From an uncultured Granulicella sp. (GTDB lineage: Bacteria > Acidobacteriota > Terriglobia > Terriglobales > Acidobacteriaceae), in contig CAIZFH010000275.1 in the NCBI GenBank assembly GCA_903932155.1, forward strand, positions 1 to 42,657: a stretch of DNA of 42,657 nt, read 5' to 3'. The position numbers and the translations under genes were made by a program. Below the pieces are notes generated by a model, which saw only the letters and a list, made by a program, of their open reading frames with translations, did not search any database and was not told the DNA's origin. Below, piece after piece: positions 7,089 through 15,826 of this stretch. Numbering within the stretch: position 1 is the stretch's first letter; each line of letters opens with the position of its first letter.

Positions 7089-7859
7089 ATGGCGATCTCG
7101 TTCAAGCAGAAGCCGGGGATTGTGGCGTATCTGACGGCGGGCGATCCGGATCTGCAGACGACGCTGGCGATTGCGCTGGCGGCGATCGACAATGGCGCGG
7201 ATGTGATTGAGCTGGGCGTGCCTTTCAGTGATCCGCTGGCGGATGGCCCAGTGATCCAGCGGGCGAGCGAGCGGGCGGTGGGACGCGGGGTCCGGCTGGC
7301 GGATGTGCTGGAGACGGCGCGACAGCTGAGGGAGGCGCGGCCGGCGTGCGGGCTGGTGATCTTCAGCTATCTGAATCCGGTGGTGCGGATGGGGATGAAG
7401 CAGTTCTGCGCGGCGGTGAAGGCGGCGGGCGTAGATGGTGCTCTGCTGACCGACATGATTGTGGAAGAGGCGGATGAGTACCTGGCGGAGATGAAGGCAA
7501 ATGGGCTGGCTCCGATCTTCCTGGCGGCACCGACGAGTCCGGATGCGCGGCTGAAGGCGATTGCGGAGGCGTCGCGCGGGTTTGTGTACGCGATATCGCG
7601 TGTGGGGATTACAGGCACGCAGCAGAAGGTCGCGGGGGATGCGTCGGAGCTGGTGCGGCGGCTGCGGGTGTTTACGGAGCCGCAGGGGATCCCGATTGCT
7701 GTGGGTTTTGGAATCTCCAACGCGGAGCATGTGCGCGCGGTGGGCGAGTTTGCCGATGCCGCGGTGATTGGGAGCGCGCTGGTGGCGCTGATTGAGAAGA
7801 CGGCTCCGGCGGAGGCTGCAGTGACGGTAGGAAAGTTTATTGCGGGGTTGCGCGCATGA
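7089..7859 (+). CDS. trpA: Tryptophan synthase alpha chain
   Basis: A 256-aa TIM-barrel enzyme that cleaves indole-3-glycerol phosphate to indole and glyceraldehyde-3-phosphate and passes indole to TrpB. The catalytic residues are in place: Glu41 and Asp48 in VIELGVPFSDPLADGP. The GFGISN phosphate-loop motif is present near residue 200. Length is typical. The ATG follows the stop of the unknown secreted gene with no gap, and the GAGG used for initiation sits within that gene. Separation of trpB and trpA by another gene is unusual, since they are normally adjacent and coupled. Confidence 0.98.
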   Translation: MAISFKQKPGIVAYLTAGDPDLQTTLAIALAAIDNGADVIELGVPFSDPLADGPVIQRASERAVGRGVRLADVLETARQLREARPACGLVIFSYLNPVVRMGMKQFCAAVKAAGVDGALLTDMIVEEADEYLAEMKANGLAPIFLAAPTSPDARLKAIAEASRGFVYAISRVGITGTQQKVAGDASELVRRLRVFTEPQGIPIAVGFGISNAEHVRAVGEFADAAVIGSALVALIEKTAPAEAAVTVGKFIAGLRA

Positions 7860-8002
7860 GGACGGCGGCGGTAGTTCCAGGCGGGACCACGAGTTGCCAG
7901 ATTCGCGGCGCGGCTACGCACGCCATTTATGATGGATCAGGCAAGGATAGTACCGGGCGCAGGGTACAACACTGCGGTCGAGGTCAATGTGAGGCGGCTT
8001 GA

Positions 8003-8266
8003 ATGGATATCTACGACTGGCGCAAGAAGATCGATGAGATGGATGAAGAGATTGTGCGGCTGATCAGCCGACGGGCGGAGGCGGCGAAGGCCATCGGCAT
8101 GTTGAAACGCGAGACGCAGTCGCCGGTGTATGAGCCGGACCGCGAGCAGGCAGTCTTCAACCATGTTCGTGCGGTGAACCCAGGGCCGCTCTCCGACGGG
8201 GAGATGCTGCATGTGTATGAACGACTGATTGACGTGATGCGCACGCTGCAACGGCGCGACGGGTGA
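8003..8266 (+). CDS. aroQ: Chorismate mutase, AroQ type
   Basis: An 87-aa all-helical AroQ-class chorismate mutase that converts chorismate to prephenate, the branch point to Phe and Tyr. Active-site positions are recognisable: Arg in DWRKKID (residue 7), Arg/Lys in ISRRAEAAKAIG and in MLKRE, and EPDREQAVF with its Arg and Glu. It is a stand-alone domain of normal length. It lies 143 bp after trpA; that gap shows no gene. The DAHP synthase follows. In several bacteria AroQ and this class of DAHP synthase are fused or interact for feedback control, so adjacency here suggests a functional pair. A weak GAGGCGGCTTGA lies before the ATG. Confidence 0.93.
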   Translation: MDIYDWRKKIDEMDEEIVRLISRRAEAAKAIGMLKRETQSPVYEPDREQAVFNHVRAVNPGPLSDGEMLHVYERLIDVMRTLQRRDG

Positions 8267-8400
8267 GGACGGAGACTGGCAACGATTTTGTTGAGTATGG
8301 AACCTCAAAGAGCACACATTGCTGTCGCAGACGGAATAGAGATCAAGAAAAGCTACCAATGCAGCAACAGGCAGTTACAAATTCAACTTAGCGGACGGAA

Positions 8401-9423
8401 ATGATGATTGTAGCAATGCAGGACCAGGCAACCGAGCAGCATGTTCAAGATGTGATTGAGCGCATGGTCGAACTGGGATTCAATGTCCACCGGACGACCG
8501 GTGCTAACCAGACGATACTGGCTGGGGTCGGCAATCCAGCGCACTTCGACGTGCTGGAGTTCAAAGTGCTGGCGGGCGTACATGACGCATACCGTATATC
8601 AGCTCCCTACAAGCTGGCAGGGCGCAACTTCCGGCCGGAAGGCACGAAGATCACGTTCGGCAACGGCGTGGTGGTGGGAGGCGAAGAGGTAATTGTGATG
8701 GCGGGACCGTGCTCGGTGGAGTCGCGCGAGCAGATACTACAGAGCGCCAAGCTGGCGGCTGCGGCAGGAGCGAAGTTTCTGCGCGGCGGCGCGTACAAGC
8801 CACGCAGCTCGCCGTACAGCTTCCAGGGCATGGGGCTGGAAGGACTGAAGTTGCTGCGCGAGGTGGCTGACCAAACCGGTCTGCTGGTGATCACAGAGGT
8901 GATGGAGATCTCGCAGATCGAGCTGATGATCCCTTATATTGACTTGTTCCAGGTGGGTGCGCGCAATATGCAGAACTTCAACCTGCTGCGTGAGCTTGGA
9001 CGCGTGCGCACGCCGGTGTTGCTGAAGCGCGGCATCGCGGCGACCATTGAAGAGGTGCTGCTGAGCGCCGAGTACATCCTATCGGGCGGCAATTACGACC
9101 TGATTCTTTGTGAGCGCGGCATCCGCACCTACGAGACTTACACGCGCAATACGATGGACATTTCAGCGATCCCTGTGCTGCACAAGCTGACCCATCTGCC
9201 GGTGATGGCGGACCCGTCGCATGGTGTTGGCATCCGCGATCTGGTTCCACCGCTAGCACTTGCCGCAGTGGCGGCGGGCGCGGATGGACTGCTGATGGAG
9301 ATGCATCCCAATCCCGACAAAGCGATGAGTGACGGGGCTCAGAGTTTGTATCCTGAACAGTTACAGAAACTGGTTGCGCAGCTAAGACTGCTGGCTCCTG
9401 TGGTTGGAAGAAGGGTCGCATAG
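8401..9423 (+). CDS. aroF: 3-deoxy-7-phosphoheptulonate (DAHP) synthase with N-terminal ACT-like domain
   Basis: A 340-aa type I-beta DAHP synthase that condenses PEP and erythrose-4-phosphate, the first step of the shikimate pathway. Residues about 1-72 (VIERMVELGFNVHRTTG..) match the ferredoxin-like regulatory domain of Thermotoga-type enzymes, which binds Tyr or Phe. The catalytic barrel begins at VIVMAGPCSVESREQI (metal Cys104), then RGGAYKPRSSPYSFQG and the metal-binding DPSHGVG. The start is MMIVAMQ; either of the first two ATGs is possible, with GGACGGAA just upstream. It lies four bases before tyrA, so the two are co-transcribed. The 8267-8400 gap before it holds no recognisable gene. 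Confidence 0.95.
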   Translation: MMIVAMQDQATEQHVQDVIERMVELGFNVHRTTGANQTILAGVGNPAHFDVLEFKVLAGVHDAYRISAPYKLAGRNFRPEGTKITFGNGVVVGGEEVIVMAGPCSVESREQILQSAKLAAAAGAKFLRGGAYKPRSSPYSFQGMGLEGLKLLREVADQTGLLVITEVMEISQIELMIPYIDLFQVGARNMQNFNLLRELGRVRTPVLLKRGIAATIEEVLLSAEYILSGGNYDLILCERGIRTYETYTRNTMDISAIPVLHKLTHLPVMADPSHGVGIRDLVPPLALAAVAAGADGLLMEMHPNPDKAMSDGAQSLYPEQLQKLVAQLRLLAPVVGRRVA

Positions 9424-9426
9424 GCG

Positions 9427-10299
9427 ATGGCTGGCCGCATCCTGATCGTTGGCACGGGGCTGATTGGTGCATCGGCCGGCTTGGCTCTGCGCGCCGCAGG
9501 CTTCGATGGCGAGATCGTGGGCACCGGCCCCACCGAGCGAACGCTGACCATTGCGAAGGAGATGGGGGCGATCGATTCGTGGGTTGCGTGCGATGCCGCC
9601 GACTCCGTAGCCGCTGCCTCGGACGTGATCCTGCTGGCAGGACCGGTGCTGTCGATTCTCGACTGGATGCAGCGGCTCGCGCCGGTGCTTGGCGAGCATC
9701 AGATGGTCACCGACGTTGGCAGCACCAAGGTGCAGATTGTGGAACTAGCGCGAAAGCACTACAACCAGCCCGGCAAAGCGCGCTTTCTACCCGGCCATCC
9801 GATGGCGGGCAAGGAGTCTGGCGGCGCGGCGCTGGCCGAGGCCAGTCTTTTCGTGAATGCGATGTGGCTGTTCACGCCGATGGACGACTCGCAGCACCCG
9901 CTGGAGACGGAGTGGCGCGGGTGGGCGGCAAAGTTCGGCGCGCGGACGATGGACCTAGATCCTACGCGGCACGATGAGATGTGTGCATGGGTTAGCCATC
10001 TTCCGCAGATGCTGTCGACGGCGCTGGCTGCGCTGCTGGAGGAGACTTTCGGCAAGGATGCTGTGGGGCGCGAAGAGGTCGCAGCTATTGGAGGGCGGGC
10101 GCTGCGCGAGACGACGCGGCTGGGGGCGAGTCCGTACAGCATGTGGCGCGACATTGCGCTCTCCAACACGGAGCCCATTGCCGCCACGCTGCATGCATTG
10201 GAACAACGACTGGCTCACCTGCGCGAGAACCTGCGCACGCCGGAGCTGAAGGAAGAGTTTCGCCTGGCAAACGAGTTCCGCGCGCTGCGCGACCGTTAG
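9427..10299 (+). CDS. tyrA: Prephenate dehydrogenase
   Basis: A 290-aa NAD(P)-dependent enzyme that oxidises and decarboxylates prephenate to 4-hydroxyphenylpyruvate on the Tyr branch. The Rossmann motif VGTGLIGASAG lies at residues 8-18. The segments TDVGSTK, LPGHPMAGKE and the HD-containing TRHDEMCAWVSHLPQ are typical of TyrA. There is no fused mutase or ACT domain. It starts three bases after the aroF stop. Length and motif order are normal. An arogenate-specific variant cannot be excluded from sequence alone. Confidence 0.95.
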   Translation: MAGRILIVGTGLIGASAGLALRAAGFDGEIVGTGPTERTLTIAKEMGAIDSWVACDAADSVAAASDVILLAGPVLSILDWMQRLAPVLGEHQMVTDVGSTKVQIVELARKHYNQPGKARFLPGHPMAGKESGGAALAEASLFVNAMWLFTPMDDSQHPLETEWRGWAAKFGARTMDLDPTRHDEMCAWVSHLPQMLSTALAALLEETFGKDAVGREEVAAIGGRALRETTRLGASPYSMWRDIALSNTEPIAATLHALEQRLAHLRENLRTPELKEEFRLANEFRALRDR

Positions 10300-10321
10300 A
10301 GCATTAGCATCAAAGGAAGTT

Positions 10322-11557
10322 ATGGCGATGAAGACAAATTCCATTCTGAGCATTGGTCTAGCGGATGTACTGGCCGCGCGCGAACGGCTACGCGGGTCGA
10401 TTTACGACTCACCATGCCCGCACTCGATCATGCTATCCGCGCTGACCGGCCAGCAGGTTTACCTGAAGCTGGAGAATCTGCAGATGACGGGCAGCTTCAA
10501 GGAGCGCGGCGCATTGAATCGCATTGCGATGCTGACGCCGGAGCAGGCGGCGCGCGGAGTGATTGCGGCCAGCGCAGGCAACCACGCACAGGGCGTAGCC
10601 TACCACGCCACCAAACGCGGGATCCGCTCGCTGATCGTGATGCCGCTGACTACGCCGCTGGTTAAGGTGACAGCGACGCGCGAGTTCGGCGCCGAGGTGT
10701 TGCTGCATGGGGCCAATTACGACGAGTCCTGCGCGGAGGCGGTGCGCCTGTGCGAAGAGCAGCAGCTCACCTTCATCCATCCCTTCGACGACGCCGGCGT
10801 GATGGCGGGCCAGGGGACGATTGGCCTGGAGCTGCTGGAGCAGGTGCCGCAACTGGAGGCGGTGGTGGTGCCGATTGGCGGCGGCGGACTGATCGGTGGC
10901 GTGGCCTGCGCCATCAAGGAATTGCGTCCTAAGGTACACGTTGTCGGCGTGCAGACCTCGCGGCTTCCGTCGATGCAGGCCGCGGTCGAGGCGCATAGGC
11001 CCGTAACAGTGGATGCGGCGACGACCATCGCGGACGGCATCGCGGTAAGGCGCGCGGGCGACCTGACGCTTCCGCTGGTGGAGCGTTACGTCGATGAGAT
11101 TGTGACCGTAGAGGAGGATGAGATTGCCTCGGCGATCCTGATGCTGCTGGAGCGGGAGAAGACGCTGGCCGAAGGAGCTGGAGCGGTTGCGCTGGCTGCT
11201 TTGCTGCAACACCGGACGAGCCTGCACGGGGCGCACACGGCGGTACTGGTATGCGGCGGGAATATCGATGTTACCTTGCTATCGCGCATCATCGAACGCG
11301 GCCTGGTACAGGATGGGCGCATGGTTCGTCTGCGCATTTATCTGCTGGACAAACCCGGCGCGCTGCACGACCTGACGCGGCTGATCGCCGGGCACCACGC
11401 CAACATCGTGGATACGCTGCACAATCGCGCGTACTACGGCGTCAACCTGGGCGACACGGTGATCGACATCACGATGGAGACGCGAGGGCCAGAACATGTG
11501 GCCGAACTGCTGGCCGCGTTGACGGAAGAGGGATACAACCACAGCCGCGTGTTCTAG
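10322..11557 (+). CDS. ilvA: Threonine ammonia-lyase (dehydratase) with C-terminal ACT domain
   Basis: A 411-aa PLP enzyme that deaminates threonine to 2-oxobutyrate, the entry to isoleucine synthesis. The PLP lysine is K60 in TGSFKERGALNRI, and the phosphate loop PIGGGGLIGG is present. The last ~75 residues (VRLRIYLLDKPGALHDLTRLIAG..) form one ACT domain, as in short IlvA/TdcB-like enzymes. AAAGGAAG lies just before the ATG at 10322; an ATG two codons on is possible. It is 22 bp after tyrA, so it probably belongs to the aromatic operon. That placement is unusual, linking a branched-chain enzyme to aromatic synthesis. The catabolic and biosynthetic forms cannot be separated with certainty. 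Confidence 0.92.
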   Translation: MAMKTNSILSIGLADVLAARERLRGSIYDSPCPHSIMLSALTGQQVYLKLENLQMTGSFKERGALNRIAMLTPEQAARGVIAASAGNHAQGVAYHATKRGIRSLIVMPLTTPLVKVTATREFGAEVLLHGANYDESCAEAVRLCEEQQLTFIHPFDDAGVMAGQGTIGLELLEQVPQLEAVVVPIGGGGLIGGVACAIKELRPKVHVVGVQTSRLPSMQAAVEAHRPVTVDAATTIADGIAVRRAGDLTLPLVERYVDEIVTVEEDEIASAILMLLEREKTLAEGAGAVALAALLQHRTSLHGAHTAVLVCGGNIDVTLLSRIIERGLVQDGRMVRLRIYLLDKPGALHDLTRLIAGHHANIVDTLHNRAYYGVNLGDTVIDITMETRGPEHVAELLAALTEEGYNHSRVF

Positions 11558-11593
11558 AGTTTATCTGCGCAATAAAAGCTGAAGGCCATGACC

Positions 11594-11619
11594 TCAAGCA
11601 GACGAATTAGTCTGCTTGA
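11594..11619. terminator. Perfect hairpin between convergent ilvA and porin genes
   Basis: TCAAGCAGAC, a six-base loop, then GTCTGCTTGA form a ten-pair perfect stem 37 bp past ilvA and 47 bp past the convergent porin-like gene. Neither side has a T run, so it is a weak or bidirectional terminator at best; RNA 3'-end stabilisation is an alternative. Confidence 0.5.
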
Positions 11620-11665
11620 AATCAAGACCTTCGATCGGTAAATAAATACATAGATACGCTTCATG

Positions 11666-13201
11666 CTACGGGATGTAGTAGCGCATGCTGATGTCGATCA
11701 TGGGTTCTGTAGCACGCGGCCCGCTGGGGGTGCTAGCGCTGCCAACGCCCGACCAAAGGGCGCGCTGGAAGTAGCTATAGGTTACCCAGTACTGCAGGCG
11801 GCCGAACTTGGGGCTGTTTGCAACACGGTAAATGAAGCCGACCATGGGTTCCTGGATGTAGCGGGTGGGCGAGTTGCAATTGGCGGGTGCGCTGGGCGAT
11901 CCGCCAGTGCTGGAGCCGGGATTGAGCGGCAGATTGTAGCACGAGGAATCGACCAGGTTCCGTGCGCCATAACCCATTAGCGCTCCCGGGGCGGCAGTAT
12001 TGGTAACGGTGTAGACCGTGCGCTGCGCGTATTCGCCGCCGTAGTAGGCGAAGACATCCAGCTTTGGTGTCGGGTGGGTTTCAATGCTGAGCAGACCGTG
12101 ATAGTTGCGGATCGGCTCCAGCGTTCCGTCCGGATGTAGGGTCGCGTCGGCCAACTGCGAGGAGCCATAGCGGCCCACGCCGTCACCAGCCATCGCCTCT
12201 GCCGTGAGGTCGAGATACTTGTTGGGCGAGACGCTGACGCTACCGAAGACGCCGCCTGCGCCCTTGGTGTTGGCGATGGCGTTCGCCGAGTAGGTATACC
12301 CGCCGGTGGTATTTGTGATGGGGAAGTAGTAGTCGCGCAGGAAGCGAGCCACACCGCCCAGTTCAATGTGGCCCTTGGGCATGTCCCAGGAGCCCTTTAC
12401 GACGAGATCCGGAGCAACATTGTTGGCGTATGTGCCGCTGTAGGCGTTATAGAGGCCGCCGCCCTGACCGGCTCCGGCGAAGTAGAAGTTGGTTGGGACC
12501 GCGCCCGATGTCGCCGAGTTCGCGGTAAAACCTGTGATCTGCGCCTGCTCGACAGCGAGGGCCGCGGTGAAGGCACCGGTCTTAGGATCGCCCCAGCGCT
12601 GCTGGATGCGGAAGCTCGGTTGACGCTCCCAACTGAAACCGACCATATACTGTGCGTCGATGGTGTTGGGCAGCTTCTCGGTGCGGTTGTTGGTGCTGGT
12701 GCCATCTCTGGTAACCAGCGACCACATCTGTCCTCCGCTCATCGCGAAGCCACCTTTGGTCTCTACCTTGCCCCAAATCTGTCGTTGACGCATGGTGTAG
12801 CTGTTGCTCTGGTTGGCGTTGGATGTGGTGCCGGAACTCAGGAAGTCCATCTCGCCGTAGCCGGTGAACTTATAGGTGCCGTCGTTGGCTTCCACCAAGA
12901 CGCCCAGACGGCTCTGCCGTCCAGAGAAGTTCAGCTCGCTGATGTGACCTTCGTTCGCTCCGGGCAAAGGGATGGTATTGAACGGCGTGTTGATGTCGGA
13001 GTTGACCGAGTGCTGACGCCAGACACCTTCACCCGCGAAAAAGGCTACGGGAGTGATGTTGATGCCCTTGTAGTGGATCGCGGTGGGCGAGTCTGTGGTG
13101 GATGCTGGGGCAGCAGTGCCGCTCTGCGCGTGCAGCGAAATGGACCCTGTTACTCCGAGTACCACCATTGCCGCTATCGCCGCTAGAAGTTGCTTCTTCA
13201 T
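11666..13201 (-). CDS. Outer-membrane beta-barrel protein, DcaP/porin-like
   Basis: A 511-aa secreted protein with a Sec signal (MKKQLLAAIAAMVVLGVTG.., ending LHAQS near residue 26). The start at 13201 has GAGG six bases upstream; an upstream in-frame start at 13246 is less likely. The mature chain has alternating beta-strand character, with FSGRQSRLGVLVEAND, YGEMDF, MRQRQIWGKVE and GGQMWSLV. This order resembles DcaP-type and related proteobacterial porins (FSARQSRFG..GQ.WS). It ends MRYYIP, an aromatic-rich final strand. The likely role is uptake of small molecules across the outer membrane. It is divergent from a GH20 gene (258 bp between), so a link to amino-sugar uptake is possible but unproven. 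The assignment rests on pattern, not on a clear family match. Confidence 0.7.
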   Translation of the reverse strand: MKKQLLAAIAAMVVLGVTGSISLHAQSGTAAPASTTDSPTAIHYKGINITPVAFFAGEGVWRQHSVNSDINTPFNTIPLPGANEGHISELNFSGRQSRLGVLVEANDGTYKFTGYGEMDFLSSGTTSNANQSNSYTMRQRQIWGKVETKGGFAMSGGQMWSLVTRDGTSTNNRTEKLPNTIDAQYMVGFSWERQPSFRIQQRWGDPKTGAFTAALAVEQAQITGFTANSATSGAVPTNFYFAGAGQGGGLYNAYSGTYANNVAPDLVVKGSWDMPKGHIELGGVARFLRDYYFPITNTTGGYTYSANAIANTKGAGGVFGSVSVSPNKYLDLTAEAMAGDGVGRYGSSQLADATLHPDGTLEPIRNYHGLLSIETHPTPKLDVFAYYGGEYAQRTVYTVTNTAAPGALMGYGARNLVDSSCYNLPLNPGSSTGGSPSAPANCNSPTRYIQEPMVGFIYRVANSPKFGRLQYWVTYSYFQRALWSGVGSASTPSGPRATEPMIDISMRYYIP

Positions 13202-13459
13202 GGGACCTCGCTGAAAATCATTGTTAAGAAGCAGGAGAACACGCAACTCTCTTCAGGCAACCATGCCCAGACCGCAGTACCCCTGCTCGTTCGTTTCCCT
13301 GAGTGTGTCAGAGGTTTGTGAATGCACGGCAAATTTTCCAGCAGCTCCTGTTGAATTCGGCGAAATTAACCCGGCATTCACAAAGGCCGCGGGGTTCCAA
13401 GGCAGGTACATACAGAAAGCGGTTGGCGATGTGCAGGCTGACTGGTTTACCGTAGGGTC

Positions 13460-15826
13460 ATGTCGAACTCCAGATCCGGCTTGGCGCTGCTTGCCGTAAC
13501 GCTGATTGCGATGGGTACACAGCCGCAGCGCGATGCCCAGGCCCAGACCGCGACTACGCAGGCCCAGGCCGCGCATCAGGCGCCGGCGGCGGCCAATCTG
13601 TCATCGCAGACACTGAAACTGATCCCCATACCGCGCGAGGTAAGTGCTGGAGCGGTGCAATCATTGGCGGGCGGAATCCAGATTAACTGCTCCGCTCCGT
13701 GCGCGACCGAGGACAGCTTTGCCATCGAAGATTTAAAGGCTTACCTCGCATCGCTTGGTGTCGCGGTCAATACAACCTCGTCGGTCGATATTATTGTGAT
13801 GCGCTACGGCACGCCGCTGGCGAAATCGATCTACATTGAATCGGCTTCGAGTATTCCTGCGGCGAGCACCGGCGGTAGCGCCACGACAGACGAGATGCCC
13901 GCTGAGATGAAGCCGGAGGGGTATGCGATGATCCCCGACGGCAAAGGGTTGGCGCTGACCGCTGCCAGCGACGCGGGCGTTTTTTACGCGCTACAGACGG
14001 TAAAGCAGCTCGTCTCTGGAAGCGGCGCGAATGCGGTGCTGCACACGGCAAAGATTCGTGACTGGCCGGCGATGAAATATCGTGGGCTGGACGACGATCT
14101 GTCACGCGGGCCGGTGACCACGCTGGAGTTCGAGAAGAAGATGATTCGCACGATTGCAGCCTACAAGATCAACCTTTACTCGCCGTACTTTGAGCACACG
14201 GCAACGTATGCGGCTAACCCCCTGATTGCTCCTCCCGGCGGAGGCATCAGTGCAGCGGATGCGGCGGCTCTGGTGGCCTACGCGCGCCTCTATCATGTGA
14301 CGATTGTCCCGGAGCAGGAGGCCTTTGGGCATCTGCACAACGCGCTGCTGTGGGAGCAGTACCAGCCGCTGGCGGAGACTCCACATGGCGCGGTGCTGGC
14401 ACCCGGACAGCCTGGATCCATCGCACTGATCAAGCAAGAGTTTAGCGAGCTTGCGGCGGCGTATCCCGGCCCGTTTCTGCACATCGGTGCGGATGAGACG
14501 GTGGACCTGGGCGTGGGCCAGACGAAGACCGACGTCGATGCGCGCGGGCTTGCGCCGGTCTATCTGGACTTCATGCAGCAGATCGTGATTGCACTGCATC
14601 CGCTACAACGAAGGCTGCTCTTCTGGGGCGACATAGCGCAAGACTCACCGGAGTTGCTGAAGGTGTTGCCACAAAACTTCAAGGATGCGACGATTGCGAT
14701 TGCCTGGGGCTACAACCCGGAGCCGAAGGGCTTCACGAAGCTGCTGACGCCCTTTACCAACGCGGGCTTCGAGACATGGGTGTCGCCCAGCGTCCACAAC
14801 TTCCGCGTCGTCTATCCGGACTACAACATGGCGCTGGCCAACATTCAGCAGTTCACCCGCGATGGGCAGAAGGTGGGCTCGACCGGGCAGTTGAACACCA
14901 TCTGGAACGACGATGGCGAGGGACTCATCAACCAGGACTGGTACGGCATACTGTTCGGCGCGGCGGCCGCGTGGCAGACGGACGAATCGTCGATCGAGGC
15001 GTTCGAGCAGAGCTACGCACAGGTGTTCCACGGCGATAGCTCGGGCGCGCTGAACCAAGCGCAGATGGAGCTGATGGCAACGCACAAGGTGCTGAAGGAC
15101 CAGGCGCAGGTGGGCGACGCCACCAACAATATCTTCTGGCTCGATCCGTGGTCGAAGGATGGGCAGAAGATCGCCGTCCAGATGCGACCATGGACGCATG
15201 ATCTGCGCATGCATGCCGAGGCGGCGTTGACACTGATTGCGCAGGCACGCGCGGTGGCCGGACCCAGAGCAACTGTTGCGAGCGATGCTGTTGTAGAAGG
15301 CGCATCCTCGACAATATACGAAGCAGCTAAGTACGGTGCGGCGACCAGCAACCTGCGCGAGCCAGATGCGGTGGATGCCATGGAGTTGGGCGCGCGACGG
15401 ATGGATTTTATCGGCCTGAAGTTTCAGCTTGCCGACGAGATGGCGGCAGGTTACGCGCGGGCCGTCGCTGCCACCACAAGCACCGACCGCAAAACGCACG
15501 CCAGCGTCAGCCGCGAACTCTCCGACCTGACCGGGATCAACGGGCGCATGCAGGACATGCGCAATGGATATACCCTGCTGCGCGATCTGTACGAGTCGGC
15601 GTGGCTGCGCAGCAATCGCCCGTACTGGCTGCGCAACAACCTGGAGCAGTACGACTATGCCACCCAGATATGGCTGGCGCGGGCGGACAAGATTCGCAGT
15701 GCACAGCGCCAGTGGAACGATATGAAGACATTGCCACCAGCGGAGGAGCTGGGCATTCCCGTCGTGCCTGCTCTCCCTCCAACTGCGGTGGGTGCGCCTG
15801 TGGCCGCTCCGGTGATTGCACGATGA
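13460..15826 (+). CDS. Secreted GH20-type beta-N-acetylhexosaminidase
   Basis: A 788-aa exported hydrolase. The signal segment is at residues 1-29 (ending DAQAQ). A GH20b-like N-terminal domain (LIPIPREVSAG.. to about 180) is followed by the TIM barrel with KYRGLDDDLSRGP and the catalytic pair Asp345-Glu346 in LHIGADETVDLG, as in enzymes using substrate-assisted catalysis. The expected activity is release of terminal GlcNAc or GalNAc from chitin oligomers, peptidoglycan fragments or glycans. A long helical C-terminal region (about 520-770) lies beyond the barrel. The normal DD-less, low-Trp active-site pattern leaves substrate range open. The stop overlaps the nagA start by four bases (ATGA), tying it to GlcNAc catabolism. 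The ribosome binding site (TAGGG) is weak. Confidence 0.85.
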   Translation: MSNSRSGLALLAVTLIAMGTQPQRDAQAQTATTQAQAAHQAPAAANLSSQTLKLIPIPREVSAGAVQSLAGGIQINCSAPCATEDSFAIEDLKAYLASLGVAVNTTSSVDIIVMRYGTPLAKSIYIESASSIPAASTGGSATTDEMPAEMKPEGYAMIPDGKGLALTAASDAGVFYALQTVKQLVSGSGANAVLHTAKIRDWPAMKYRGLDDDLSRGPVTTLEFEKKMIRTIAAYKINLYSPYFEHTATYAANPLIAPPGGGISAADAAALVAYARLYHVTIVPEQEAFGHLHNALLWEQYQPLAETPHGAVLAPGQPGSIALIKQEFSELAAAYPGPFLHIGADETVDLGVGQTKTDVDARGLAPVYLDFMQQIVIALHPLQRRLLFWGDIAQDSPELLKVLPQNFKDATIAIAWGYNPEPKGFTKLLTPFTNAGFETWVSPSVHNFRVVYPDYNMALANIQQFTRDGQKVGSTGQLNTIWNDDGEGLINQDWYGILFGAAAAWQTDESSIEAFEQSYAQVFHGDSSGALNQAQMELMATHKVLKDQAQVGDATNNIFWLDPWSKDGQKIAVQMRPWTHDLRMHAEAALTLIAQARAVAGPRATVASDAVVEGASSTIYEAAKYGAATSNLREPDAVDAMELGARRMDFIGLKFQLADEMAAGYARAVAATTSTDRKTHASVSRELSDLTGINGRMQDMRNGYTLLRDLYESAWLRSNRPYWLRNNLEQYDYATQIWLARADKIRSAQRQWNDMKTLPPAEELGIPVVPALPPTAVGAPVAAPVIAR

